Below the pieces are notes generated by a model. That model saw nothing but the letters and a program-made list of their open reading frames with translations. It was not told where the DNA came from and searched no databases. Shown here piece after piece: positions 6,541 to 14,823 of a stretch of DNA of 28,150 nt. How positions within the stretch are numbered: position 1 is the first letter of the stretch; each line of letters opens with the position of its first letter. The position numbers were made by a program, and so were the translations under genes. The stretch comes from JBBDXS01 sp964418365 (lineage in GTDB: Bacteria; Chloroflexota; Dehalococcoidia; DSTF01; RBG-16-68-14). Where the stretch lies: assembly GCA_964418365.1 (NCBI GenBank), contig CAYQLM010000033.1, positions 1-28,150 on the forward strand. Reading direction: 5' to 3'.

Positions 6541-6765
6541 ATGAATGTCAGAACGTGGTTCTTAAGCGCAACGGCGGCAGTGTTCTTGGTCGGCTCCCTT
6601 TTCGGGGTGGGCTGCAAGAGCAGTAGTAGCGCGGCGAAGAGCGCGACCCAGACGGCGCAACTGATGAAGACTCAGGAAATGATGCACGAGACGCCAACGC
6701 CAGAAAACATGATGCATGAGACTCCCACGGCGGAACAGATGATGCACGAGACGCCCGTGCGCTGA
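6541..6765 (+). CDS. Small lipoprotein with Met/His-rich tandem repeats
   Basis: 74 residues. MNVRTWFLSATAAVFLVG then SLFGVGC is a signal peptide ending in a lipobox-like Cys (GVGC, with Gly rather than Leu/Val at -3), followed by a Lys/Ser-rich linker. The mature tail is three copies of a ten-residue unit (MMHETPTPEN, MMHETPTAEQ, MMHETPVR-end). A strong ribosome-binding site, GGAGGGA, sits just before the ATG. The Met-Met-His-Glu pattern could bind copper or another soft metal, but this is inference; no named family is recognised. It lies 41 bases before the sulfite-oxidase-fold gene on the same strand and may be co-transcribed with it, so a role in metal or redox chemistry at the membrane is conceivable. 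An in-frame ATG at 6511 is rejected because it lies before the ribosome-binding site and would spoil the signal peptide. Confidence 0.75.
   Translation: MNVRTWFLSATAAVFLVGSLFGVGCKSSSSAAKSATQTAQLMKTQEMMHETPTPENMMHETPTAEQMMHETPVR
6679..6759 (+). repeat. 30-bp tandem coding repeat, three units
   Basis: Units begin at 6679, 6709 and 6739, each opening ATGATGCA(C/T)GAGAC. The third is shorter. Synonymous differences (CAC/CAT, ACG/ACT) with conserved amino acids suggest the peptide rather than the DNA is kept by selection. Confidence 0.85.
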
Positions 6766-6806
6766 GGCCCTGCATTCATCAACCCTGAACACAGTTGAGT
6801 CGCCTA

Positions 6807-8315
6807 ATGGGACTCCTAAAGACCCTCCGAAGTAACCTGGGGCTGGCCGGATTGTGGGCGGCGTTGGCGACGGTCATCGTTCAGCGACTGCTGCACGCCG
6901 CGTTTCACCAGGCACCGTTTGCGCCGTATTCGGCGGCGGAATGGACGATACGCAAGAGCCCAGGGCCGGTTGCCACCTATGCAATCGACCACTTGGGCCA
7001 CGACGCGCAGCCGCTCTTGGGTTACACGTTCATCGCCTTCAGTTTGATTCTGGGTTACGCGATCGGCCGAAGGCCGGCGTGGCTAGTCGCGGCCGCCGCC
7101 GTTGCTCTCACACTGACCGCAGCCTACTTGGACCCGCTCGCGAAGGATCCGGCTGGAGCGTTGAGCTCCGCGACGATGGCAGGGGCGACGGCATTCATGG
7201 CACAGATGGCGTTTCGAGCGCGAGCATCTGCGACGGAAGCGAGCGACACCGACGCCGACTCGGGCGGAACTGATTGGGGAAGAAGACGATTTCTGGCCCG
7301 CGCGGTTCTCGGCATAATCGTTCTCGGCGTCGCGGGCACGGCGGCACTGCGAGCCGGTTCGCGGATGCCCAGGAGGCCTGTGCGCGCCGACCAGCCAGCG
7401 TTGATTCCAACAGATCCGACGTTCAAGGAAGTCATCGGCCTCTCTCCGCAGGTGACACCGACGGCCGACCACTACGTTGTTGACATCGATCTCGAAAATC
7501 CACTGATCGGCGAATCGGGCTGGCGGCTCGCTGTGAACGGGGCCGTGAAGACGCCACTTTCGTTCTCGCTCGGCGAGCTACAAGCGATGCTAACAGGGGA
7601 GCGGCTCAACAATCTCTCATGTATCTCCAACCCGGTTGGCGGCGATCTGGTGAGCAACTCACGCTGGACGGGGGTGTCCCTCGACGCATTGCTCGACATG
7701 GCGCAACCGCTCCCGGAGGCAGCAACGCTCGTGGCAGTGTCGTTCGACGGGTATCGGGAAGGCATACGGCTTGACGAGATACGTGGCAAGGACGCGCTGG
7801 TGGCGGTTGGCATGAATGGCGAGCTGATCCCGCAAGCCCACGGCTTTCCGGCACGCCTTCTTTTCCCTGATCACTACGGCATGCGCAACGTCAAGTGGCT
7901 CACCAGCATACAGCTCAAGGCGGAGGACGAAGAGGGCTATTGGGCGCACCGTGGTTGGAACCGCGAGGCGGTGGTGCGAACCGAGTCGCGGATCGACTCG
8001 CCGAAGGGCGGCGCGACCGTGCAGTCGGCGTTCGTATGCGCAGGGATCGCTTGGGCGGGCGCGCGCGGCATTCAGGTGGTCGAGGTGTCGCCTGATGGCG
8101 GCCAAACATGGCAGGCGGCCGAGCTGGAATCGGTGCTAGGTCCGCTCTCCTGGCGGCGCTGGCAGATTGCGCTCAATCTGCCGCCCGGAGATCATGAATT
8201 GGCCGTGCGGGCCAGGAATGGCGCGGGCCAACTGCAGGACCAAATTGAGAGAGACCCGCATCCTTCCGGCGCGAGCGGCTATCACCGAATCAGAGTGGCC
8301 GTGGCGAGCGCTTAG
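6807..8315 (+). CDS. Membrane-anchored molybdopterin oxidoreductase (sulfite oxidase fold)
   Basis: 502 residues from the ATG at 6807; a TTG at 6795 would add four residues. The first 140 residues hold about four membrane helices (such as GLWAALATVIVQRLL and YTFIAFSLILGYAI). Then comes RRRFLARAVLGIIVLGVAG (about 159-177), which resembles a twin-arginine leader or a fifth helix, placing the catalytic part outside the cytoplasm. The catalytic domain has the oxidoreductase-molybdopterin fold: LNNLSCISNPVGGDLVSNSRW contains the likely Mo-ligand Cys272, and DHYGMRNVKWLTSIQL is typical. The tail (VVEVSPDGGQTW, HELAVRARNGAG) matches the Ig-like dimerisation domain of sulfite oxidases. Electron donor and acceptor are unknown; relatives oxidise sulfite or reduce oxidised methionine. 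No heme domain is present. It follows the small Met/His lipoprotein and converges with the kinase gene. Confidence 0.88.
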   Translation: MGLLKTLRSNLGLAGLWAALATVIVQRLLHAAFHQAPFAPYSAAEWTIRKSPGPVATYAIDHLGHDAQPLLGYTFIAFSLILGYAIGRRPAWLVAAAAVALTLTAAYLDPLAKDPAGALSSATMAGATAFMAQMAFRARASATEASDTDADSGGTDWGRRRFLARAVLGIIVLGVAGTAALRAGSRMPRRPVRADQPALIPTDPTFKEVIGLSPQVTPTADHYVVDIDLENPLIGESGWRLAVNGAVKTPLSFSLGELQAMLTGERLNNLSCISNPVGGDLVSNSRWTGVSLDALLDMAQPLPEAATLVAVSFDGYREGIRLDEIRGKDALVAVGMNGELIPQAHGFPARLLFPDHYGMRNVKWLTSIQLKAEDEEGYWAHRGWNREAVVRTESRIDSPKGGATVQSAFVCAGIAWAGARGIQVVEVSPDGGQTWQAAELESVLGPLSWRRWQIALNLPPGDHELAVRARNGAGQLQDQIERDPHPSGASGYHRIRVAVASA

Positions 8316-8333
8316 AGAACAGGGTTCAGGCGA

Positions 8334-9611
8334 TCATGGGCGTGGGAAGCTCACGACGAACGTCGCACCCCGGCCGCGCACGGATCTCGCGTCCACGGTG
8401 CCGCCGTGCGCCTCGACGAAGGCTCGGGCGATGGCCAGGCCTAGCCCTGCTCCATCGGCGCCCTGCCAACTTCGCCGGCGCGACCTCTCGCCGCGATAAA
8501 ATCGCTGCCAGATGCGCCCCAGATCGTCGGGCTCGATGCCTTCGCCTGAGTCCTCAACGCACAGAACAACAGCATCAACCTGAGCAGACAAAACGACGCC
8601 AACTCGGCTGTTCTCCCTCGTGTGCTCTAGAGCGTTCTGCACTAGATTCATCACCACACGTTCGATGCGCGCGCCGTCGAGCCAGAGCTGCGGCATCGTA
8701 CCGCTGACACACATATCGATCGTCACTCCTGCCCGGTTAGCCTGCGCCTGCATCGCATCGACCACCTCAGCGGCGATCTCTTCAAGCGCGACCGGTCCTC
8801 GCTGGAGTTGAAGCGAACCCGAATCAGCTTGGGCTAGTTCGAACAGATCGTCGATCATGTGATTGAGCCGCTCCACCTCTCGCCGGATCGTTCGGTAGTA
8901 GCGCCGCACCTCCTCGGAGTCGTTCACGACGTCGTCGTCCAGCGCTTCGACCATGGCTCGTACGCTCGCCAAGGGGGTGCGTAGGTCATGAGAAATGGCT
9001 GCCGTCAATTCGATTCGCTCGCGGTCCAGTGACTTTCGCTGCTCCTGCGCATCATGAAGGCGCCCGCCAAGGTTGTTCAAGGCCGCGGCTAGCTCAGCGA
9101 CTTCATCGCCATGAGAGATGTCGATTCGCCTACCGTAGTCTCCTTCTGCGAGCGCGTGAATGCCAGAAGCGATGAGCTCCAGCCGACGGGCAACGGTGGA
9201 GGCCACCCAGAGGCTGAAGAACGCACTGACTACAGCGCTGAAGCAAGTCAGTGCGATCAAGAGCTTGAGGTCGTGCGAAGTGGACACGAACATCAGCTGG
9301 GCAACGATTACAACGTTCAGTAGCGCCACACCGCTGCCGATCGCGCTGCTGAGAAATGCCTTCGACCGGATCGAGAGGCCGACGACCCGATCTCCGACGC
9401 GCAGGGCCAGCCAGCCCCCGGCCATCGTGGCTGCCCCGGTGAGCGTGAGATATCCGGCCATCGTGCGCATGTCGCGCGCGGGCGGCGACATAAGGAGCTG
9501 AGCCAAGAGCAGCCCGGAGCCGATCGCAAGCATCAAGCCGAGAGTGGCACCCAAAGCCGGCTCGACGCGACGCAGCTGCGGTCTGGCTGCGGCGAAAACG
9601 CTACGGCTCAA
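8334..9611 (-). CDS. Sensor histidine kinase with HAMP domain
   Basis: 425 residues. Four hydrophobic helices occupy about residues 20-138 with little extracellular sequence, so the signal is probably sensed in or near the membrane. A HAMP domain (about 136-188, RRLELIASGIHALAEGDYG) follows. The phospho-acceptor H-box is AAISHDLRTPLASVRAM (His208), with the N-box VMNLVQNALEH and the G boxes EDSGEGIEP and GAGLGLAIARAFVEAHGG. The start is a TTG inside the end of the regulator gene, giving an 11-base overlap; no ATG is available before the first helix, so coupled translation from the TTG is the best choice. It pairs with the regulator upstream. It converges with the molybdoenzyme gene 18 bases away, which does not by itself imply control of that gene. 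The signal is unknown. Confidence 0.93.
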   Translation of the reverse strand: MSRSVFAAARPQLRRVEPALGATLGLMLAIGSGLLLAQLLMSPPARDMRTMAGYLTLTGAATMAGGWLALRVGDRVVGLSIRSKAFLSSAIGSGVALLNVVIVAQLMFVSTSHDLKLLIALTCFSAVVSAFFSLWVASTVARRLELIASGIHALAEGDYGRRIDISHGDEVAELAAALNNLGGRLHDAQEQRKSLDRERIELTAAISHDLRTPLASVRAMVEALDDDVVNDSEEVRRYYRTIRREVERLNHMIDDLFELAQADSGSLQLQRGPVALEEIAAEVVDAMQAQANRAGVTIDMCVSGTMPQLWLDGARIERVVMNLVQNALEHTRENSRVGVVLSAQVDAVVLCVEDSGEGIEPDDLGRIWQRFYRGERSRRRSWQGADGAGLGLAIARAFVEAHGGTVDARSVRGRGATFVVSFPRP

Positions 9612-10287
9612 ACTTGTACCCCACTCCCCACACAGTCTTGAGACGCCTTGGCCGGGACGGGTCGAGCTCCACCTTCCCCCGCAGCCTGCGGACGTGCACC
9701 GTTACGGTGCTGGCATCGCCAGCAAAGTCATAGTCCCAGACGGCGTCCGTCAATTGAGCGCGACTGAAAACCTGACCCGCGTGGCTGCTCAGGTAGTGCA
9801 GCAAGTCGAACTCGCGCGCCGTCAGGTGGATGGGGCCTCGTTCGTTCTCGACGCTTCGCGTACGCTCGTTGAGCCGCAGGCCGTCGAAGACCAGCCAGTC
9901 TTCGCCTGTTAGGGTCTGTCCACCAGCACGACGTAGTACAGCTTTGACTCGCGCAACCAGCTCGCGGGGACTGAACGGCTTCGTCACGTAGTCGTCGGCG
10001 CCGATCTCCAACCCGACGAGCTTGTCGATCTCTTCACTGCGCGCGGTGAGCATGATGATGGGCGTCTGTGCGCGTGAACGAATTCGTCTACACACTTCGC
10101 GCCCGTCGACGCCGGGGAGCATCAAGTCGAGGACGACCAGGTCCGGACGTCGGAGCTCGAATTCCGCAAGGGCCGCATGACCGTCGTGAACGGTACGAAC
10201 CGTGTACCCGTCCCGGCGCAGGTAGCGCTCGACCACCTCCGCGACCATCGGCTCGTCTTCCACGACCAGGACGCTCGGCTCGCCCAT
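9601..10287 (-). CDS. OmpR/PhoB-family response regulator
   Basis: 228 residues. The receiver domain (about 4-118) has acidic Glu10/Asp11, phospho-acceptor Asp54 (VVLDLMLPG), the Thr of MLTAR and Lys103 (TKPFSPREL). A winged-helix DNA-binding domain (about 130-228) follows, with LTAREFDLLHYL, DASTVTVHVRRLRGK and the closing KTVWGVGYKFEP. It is the cognate regulator of the overlapping downstream kinase. The 5' region carries an 11-base-period direct repeat positioned like a PhoB-type box where a -35 would be, suggesting autoregulation. TATAGA lies 9 bases before the ATG; AGAGGA overlapping it could instead serve as a ribosome-binding site. Confidence 0.95.
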   Translation of the reverse strand: MGEPSVLVVEDEPMVAEVVERYLRRDGYTVRTVHDGHAALAEFELRRPDLVVLDLMLPGVDGREVCRRIRSRAQTPIIMLTARSEEIDKLVGLEIGADDYVTKPFSPRELVARVKAVLRRAGGQTLTGEDWLVFDGLRLNERTRSVENERGPIHLTAREFDLLHYLSSHAGQVFSRAQLTDAVWDYDFAGDASTVTVHVRRLRGKVELDPSRPRRLKTVWGVGYKFEP

Positions 10288-10296
10288 ACGTCATCC

Positions 10297-10333
10297 TCTA
10301 TAGGCTACCAATCATTCCTTACGGATTCCTTAC
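10297..10333 (-). promoter_or_regulatory. Candidate activator-type promoter of the two-component operon
   Basis: On the reverse strand GTAAGGAAT occurs twice (10333-10325 and 10322-10314), exactly 11 bases apart, as in direct-repeat sites of OmpR/PhoB regulators. A -10-like TATAGA follows at 10302-10297, so the repeats cover the place where a -35 hexamer would be. No consensus -35 is present, as expected for an activator-dependent promoter. The rest of the gap up to 10504 shows no gene. Confidence 0.45.
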
Positions 10334-10504
10334 CGGTGCTTAGCTCCAGGTTGTTATCAGGACAGAATCCAGGAGGATATCTCAGGGCGGACGAGCAGCA
10401 GTCCAGCGGTTCAGGCGAATATGCGGGCCGCTTGACCTAGGTCTCCGGCAGGCATCACACACACGACCGGAACATGATGACACTAAGACCCGCCGCTAGT
10501 GTAA

Positions 10505-10519
10505 CCTGCTTAGAGCAGG
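10505..10519 (-). terminator. Hairpin at the end of the transporter operon
   Basis: CCTGCT-TAG-AGCAGG forms a 6-base stem that overlaps the transporter stop codon. There is no T-run, so it is at best a weak or Rho-assisted terminator. Confidence 0.35.
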
Positions 10520-12201
10520 CCTCGCTGCACCAAGCCGTGCGCCGTCAGAACCGCGCCTGCAACGACGACTGCCGCCGCACTCGCAGCAGGCAACGCCCGA
10601 ACGGCAAATGCGCCGAAGCCGCCTCCGTTCAGCCGCGCGCCAATCGCCGTCGCGAAGGGGAGCTTTCTGGAGAGCGCGGGAGCGTAGACGAGCAGCAGTC
10701 CGACGCTGGTGAGCACGCCGGCGAGGCCGAAGCTGAACGCGACGATGAGCAGCAGGCCGAACGCGAGGCGGTGCAGCGCGATCGCGCTGAGCATGACGAC
10801 GATCGCGGACGGGCAGGGCAGCAGGCCCCCGAAGACCCCGAGGCCGATGAGCCCACGCCAGGTGAGGTCGCGGCCCTCGGCATCGAGCGGCAGGTGGTTG
10901 TGCGCGCCGCCGAAGCCGTGGCTGTGCGTCATCGGTGCCAATTCGTGTTCGTGGAAGTGATCAGTGTGTGGATGATCATGGTCGTGCTGCCCGTCATGCG
11001 CGTGATCGACACCGGCGTGCTCGAAGGCAAGCTGCCGTGTTGCCGAAGACGCAATAGAGAGCGCCCGTCGCAGCCACGACCACGCGTCGGCTACGAGCCG
11101 GCTCGAGCGCAGTCGGGTCACGAGCAAGGCGAAGCCCATCGCCAAGACGAGACCGCCCGAGGCGATACTGAGCCATGGGTAGAGCTTCTCGGGGACGATA
11201 AACGACGAGAGGTAGAGCGTAATGAAGCCGAGCGCGTACACCGTCGATGTGTGAGTGACGGTGACGACGAGCGCTAGGAACAGAGCGTGCTTCCATGTGC
11301 CGCGCGAGCCGACGAGGTACGCGCCGACGATGGTCTTGCCGTGGCCGGGCGAGAGCGCGTGCAGCGCGCCAAAGCCGATCGCGGCCAGCAGCGCGACGAT
11401 GATCACGTCGACGCTGAGCCTGTCCTTCGCGATGAGGTTGGCGAACCGCCCGAGCGTCGAGTCCGGGTTGCCCTGTGTGGCGCGTGCTTGAGTCGACGGA
11501 TGCGCCGAGGTGAGCGGCGCTGTGGTGCCGCCAGTCGATCCAGGCACGGCCGCACTGAAGTCGAATTTCGCGCTGGTGACGTTGAGCGGGTTCGCGATGC
11601 TGTTGGCCGGATACGCCAGCAGCTCATTGCTGATGTCGGTCTCCGGCACATCGGAGCTTGGCAGCGTGACGTCAGCGAGTGGGCGCACGACGATCTCGCG
11701 CCAGCCGATGCGCTCGCTGTAGTTCTTGTCGTGGTACTCCACCTGCTGGGCAGAGGACTGCCGGCCGCCCGGCAGCGGCGCGGTGTAGTCGAAGACCATG
11801 CGCTGCGTATCCAGACCGCCCTGGCCGATTAGGAACGACAGCGCGCTCGATGCCGTTTGCAGATCGATGCGCGCGCCGCTGATCTCGAGATCGAGGCCCT
11901 TCTTGAGATCTTCGGCTTGGCGCTGGACGTACGCGTTCTGTTCGGTCCGGGCGAGATTGCCATCGCCGTTCGCGTCGATCGCGTCCTGCTCTTGGTAGGT
12001 GGGGATCTCCGCCATGTCGATGACGTAGCGGACGTGGATGCCGGCAGTGGACAGCTCGATGCGGCTGTAGTGGTTGATCGTGAAATTGCCGAGCGGATGC
12101 GCCTCTGCGCGCCCGGGACGCTGTAGCGCGAAGAGCGCCCCCGCCGCTACGAGGAGCAGCAGCGCCATCGATAGTGTCTTCGCGCGCAGTGAGAACGACA
12201 T
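10510..12201 (-). CDS. NicO/RcnA-like metal transporter with periplasmic EF-hand domain
   Basis: 563 residues. A signal sequence (about 1-34) is followed by HPLGNFTINHYSRIEL and an extracytoplasmic domain to about residue 255. That domain includes a canonical EF-hand loop, D-A-N-G-D-G-N-L-A-R-T-E (76-87). The membrane part begins near 262, with HALSPGHGKTIVGAYLVGSRG (281-301), the His/Pro-Gly-His signature of nickel/cobalt transporters, and VTVTHTSTVYALG. A loop at 395-436 holds 14 histidines and would bind Ni, Co or Zn. The second half (GLIGLGVFGGLLPCPSAIVV) repeats the transporter fold. Direction of transport cannot be told; RcnA exports and others import. It starts one base after the TPR gene stop (TAGTATG), so it is translationally coupled and is the last gene of the DUF4331-TPR operon. 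Confidence 0.87.
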   Translation of the reverse strand: MSFSLRAKTLSMALLLLVAAGALFALQRPGRAEAHPLGNFTINHYSRIELSTAGIHVRYVIDMAEIPTYQEQDAIDANGDGNLARTEQNAYVQRQAEDLKKGLDLEISGARIDLQTASSALSFLIGQGGLDTQRMVFDYTAPLPGGRQSSAQQVEYHDKNYSERIGWREIVVRPLADVTLPSSDVPETDISNELLAYPANSIANPLNVTSAKFDFSAAVPGSTGGTTAPLTSAHPSTQARATQGNPDSTLGRFANLIAKDRLSVDVIIVALLAAIGFGALHALSPGHGKTIVGAYLVGSRGTWKHALFLALVVTVTHTSTVYALGFITLYLSSFIVPEKLYPWLSIASGGLVLAMGFALLVTRLRSSRLVADAWSWLRRALSIASSATRQLAFEHAGVDHAHDGQHDHDHPHTDHFHEHELAPMTHSHGFGGAHNHLPLDAEGRDLTWRGLIGLGVFGGLLPCPSAIVVMLSAIALHRLAFGLLLIVAFSFGLAGVLTSVGLLLVYAPALSRKLPFATAIGARLNGGGFGAFAVRALPAASAAAVVVAGAVLTAHGLVQRGLL

Positions 12202-12202
12202 A

Positions 12203-13603
12203 CTACCGGCCCGCCTCCGACGTGAGCTGATCGAGCGTCTGACGCGCCTGCGTTTCTTGCAGTACCGAGAAGTGCCGGTTGAGGTCGAGCGCGCGCTGGA
12301 GGTACATCGCTGCTTCTTGGCCGTTGCCGAGCGCGTTCTCGATCATGCCGGCGTGGAAGAGCATGCGCGCGTCGTTTGTGCCGAGACGGACGGCCAACTG
12401 GAGGTACGGCTCCGCTTCCGCCGCGCGGCCGTCCTTGTAGAGCGCCCAGGCCGCCGCGTCGTAGCCGAAGACGTCCCTGCGCACCTTCAGCTCCGTCAGC
12501 GCGAGATCGACAGCGGTGCCGGTCTTGATGTCGTGGTCGGCGTAGAAGAGCGCCAGCTCGCGGTTGTAGACGACCTGGTTGATCGCCGCAAGATGGCCAA
12601 TGAACTCGACGGTGTCGTACTGCTTCTGGGCGGAGTTCAGGTCGCCGATTTTGGCGTACGTGTCCCCGAGCGCGGCGAGCACCGTCGGTTGCGGGACAGC
12701 CGCGACGGACTGCTGGTAGTGGTCGATCGCCTTGTCGTAGTGGCCGCGCGCCGCCTCGACGTTGCCGAGGCCCGCGAGCGCCTGATGGTAGCCAGGGAAG
12801 ACATCAAGCGCGGCGTTGTACCACGTCGCCGCCTTGTCGTACTCGCCCGATCCGAAGTAGAGGGTGCCGAGCTGCAATCGATAGAACGCAATCGATTCTG
12901 GTGAGCGCTTCGCCTGTGCTGCGGCAGCTTCGGCTTCGCTCATGACCTTGATCGCGGTCTCTCGATCGCCGCGCAGCTCATCGAGATAGGAAAGCCGACT
13001 GAACACCGACGGACCGGACGCCGCGTTCGAAAGCTTGCCGTACGCCGCATAGGCGGCGTCGTAGTTGCCCATGGCCAGGTTCGCGTCGGCGACGAGGGCG
13101 AGCGCCTGGGTTGCGCTGGAATCTGTTGCGTAGACTTGCTGCGCGATCTGGAGCGCGCCGGCGAAGTTGTGTGTGGAGTACAAGGCTGTCGCCATATCCG
13201 CCTGCGAGACGATGTCGTCGGGGCGAATGCTGAGCGCCTGGAAGAAGGCCGCTTCCGCGCGCTGGTATGCGCCGATGTCTCCGGTTTCCCGCGCTTGCTG
13301 GTAGTAGGCCTCGCCGAGCTTGTCGTAACTGGCGAAATCGACAGGGTCGCGCTGAACGCGCTGCTGGTAGAACGAGATGTCTTGCTCGGTAACGAAATGC
13401 GGGTCACCGTAGCCGCTCAGATCGACGGCGGCTGGCTGCGGGTCATCGCTCTGACTCCGCAGCAGAACGAACGTCGCGATCGCAGCCGCCAGCAACACCG
13501 CGGCGCCCACTGCCGTGAACAGCATCCCCAAGCGCCGCTGCATGGGCGATCCGTTTGGATGTGCGGTGCGCAGCAGATCCTGCGCACCGCTCACCGCTTG
13601 CAT
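12203..13603 (-). CDS. Membrane-anchored tetratricopeptide-repeat protein
   Basis: 466 residues. A short cytoplasmic N-terminus precedes one membrane helix (about 25-48, LFTAVGAAVLLAAAIATFVLL). The rest is built of helix pairs with TPR spacing: DKLGEAYYQQ, ALSIRPDDIVSQADMATALY, LQLGTLYFGSGEYDKAATWY, ALAGLGNVEAARGHYDKAIDHY and AMYLQRALDLNRHF. About eight or nine repeats are visible. TPR arrays hold protein partners, here on the outer side of the membrane if the helix is an N-in anchor. The ATG at 13603 shares a base with the DUF4331 stop (TAATG) and its own stop is followed by the transporter ATG, so all three are made together. An internal ATG at codon 21 is possible but less favoured. The partner is probably the DUF4331 protein or the transporter (inference). 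Confidence 0.88.
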   Translation of the reverse strand: MQAVSGAQDLLRTAHPNGSPMQRRLGMLFTAVGAAVLLAAAIATFVLLRSQSDDPQPAAVDLSGYGDPHFVTEQDISFYQQRVQRDPVDFASYDKLGEAYYQQARETGDIGAYQRAEAAFFQALSIRPDDIVSQADMATALYSTHNFAGALQIAQQVYATDSSATQALALVADANLAMGNYDAAYAAYGKLSNAASGPSVFSRLSYLDELRGDRETAIKVMSEAEAAAAQAKRSPESIAFYRLQLGTLYFGSGEYDKAATWYNAALDVFPGYHQALAGLGNVEAARGHYDKAIDHYQQSVAAVPQPTVLAALGDTYAKIGDLNSAQKQYDTVEFIGHLAAINQVVYNRELALFYADHDIKTGTAVDLALTELKVRRDVFGYDAAAWALYKDGRAAEAEPYLQLAVRLGTNDARMLFHAGMIENALGNGQEAAMYLQRALDLNRHFSVLQETQARQTLDQLTSEAGR

Positions 13604-14823
13604 TACGGGCGTACCCGCCGCATCGCGAGTCCACCGCCTACGAGGGCCACGCCAGCGATAGCCGCGCCGCCCAGAAGGAACCAGACCATGTCATGGCTGC
13701 CGTCGCTCGTCGGCCCGCCTGTGCCGGTGTTCGGCGCAGCCGCGACGACGTGCGGGGCCGCCAGATACGGGAAGGTGTTGCTAAACGCTTCGTCGTTGCT
13801 GTCGACGGCGTCGGAGATGCCAGCGGACCCGCCGCGGTTGAGGACAACGCCGAGCGCGGCGTTAATCACGTCATCTTGCAGCCTGCGCCCGTTCGGAAAC
13901 TGCACAGGCTTCGAGAAGTCGATCGTCACGATATCCGGAATGAGGGCGGTCGCGACCTGCTGGGATGTAAGGTTGCCCAGAGGGCCGCCGTCCTGGGGCG
14001 TACCGAAGAGACCATCGACCACTCCACGCAACGTGTCGATCGTCGACTGCGCTGTCGGGCGGAACTGCGCCTCGTCCGTGGCGGGGCTTCCGTGGTTGAA
14101 ATTGTCCTTCATGCCTGCCGGGATAAGCGCCGTATTGATCGCAGGGATCGCCATGCGGTCGACTTGCGTGCCGGCCCGCTCGGTACTGACCCAGGCCTTG
14201 ATCGTCCCGGTGTTGGACGTCGGGGCGCCAGTCAGTGCGGTGATCGGCAGCTCGATGACGATGGATGAGATGTTGGTGCCCGCGAAGAAATCGACGGGCG
14301 TTTCACCGGCCGGACGTAGGCCTTTGGCCGGCGCTTGCGGGTGCGCGACGAAGTTCTTGAACCCGGGTAGGTCGAAGAAGAACGGGTCGTCGCGCGGGCC
14401 TGCGAAGACCTTGATGCCATTCGCGTCTGTGATCTTCGGCGTGGTCGATCCGGGTGGTGTGACGTCACCTGTGATCGGCGTGCTGCCGAGACCCGCGACC
14501 GAGAATGTGCTGCCGGAGAACGTGACCTTCACATTCGCGTCGGCGTTCAGGTCGCCGTTGGTGTCTACGTGGATTAGGTACGAGGCGTCCTGGCCGAAGT
14601 TGCGCAGGTCAGCCGGCGCGGTAACGCCGTTGACGTCGAGCGCGACGACCAGGTTGTCGTTGTTCGCCGGGCTGCGGAAGGCGTACACGTCGGCGATGTC
14701 GGCCGACGGGTCATTCTCCACAGACGGCGAATCGCGGTGGTCGGCCGCGTTGGCCGTGATCGCCATGATCACGCCGGCCAGCGTTGCGACCACCGCACAC
14801 AAGAGTAAGAGACGTTTGATCAT
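13603..14823 (-). CDS. DUF4331 exported protein with C-terminal membrane anchor
   Basis: 406 residues from the ATG at 14823, which follows GGAGGT by four bases; an ATG at 14835 lies before that site and is rejected. A signal peptide (MIKRLLLLCAVVATLAGV to about ITANA) leads into ADHRDSPSVENDPSADIADVYAF, the hallmark opening of DUF4331 proteins. Further family motifs are ASYLIHVDTNGDLNADANV (Asp/Asn-rich, probably calcium-binding), GPRDDPFFFDLPGF and SSIVIELP. The tail has a single helix (MVWFLLGGAAIAGVALVGGG) and then RRVRP, which would hold it in the membrane facing out. No biochemical role is established for the family. It is the first gene of a three-gene operon with a TPR protein and a His-rich metal transporter, and is divergent from a sigma/anti-sigma pair that may control it. 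Confidence 0.9.
   Translation of the reverse strand: MIKRLLLLCAVVATLAGVIMAITANAADHRDSPSVENDPSADIADVYAFRSPANNDNLVVALDVNGVTAPADLRNFGQDASYLIHVDTNGDLNADANVKVTFSGSTFSVAGLGSTPITGDVTPPGSTTPKITDANGIKVFAGPRDDPFFFDLPGFKNFVAHPQAPAKGLRPAGETPVDFFAGTNISSIVIELPITALTGAPTSNTGTIKAWVSTERAGTQVDRMAIPAINTALIPAGMKDNFNHGSPATDEAQFRPTAQSTIDTLRGVVDGLFGTPQDGGPLGNLTSQQVATALIPDIVTIDFSKPVQFPNGRRLQDDVINAALGVVLNRGGSAGISDAVDSNDEAFSNTFPYLAAPHVVAAAPNTGTGGPTSDGSHDMVWFLLGGAAIAGVALVGGGLAMRRVRP

Noticed and set aside
5862..6626. 254-codon plus-strand frame reaching into the small lipoprotein gene
   Set aside because: Antisense to the phosphodiesterase for its first part and out of frame with the well-supported lipoprotein start at 6541.
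10474..11277. 267-codon open frame on the plus strand opposite the transporter
   Set aside because: Low-complexity charged translation, no ribosome-binding site, antisense to a gene with clear family motifs.
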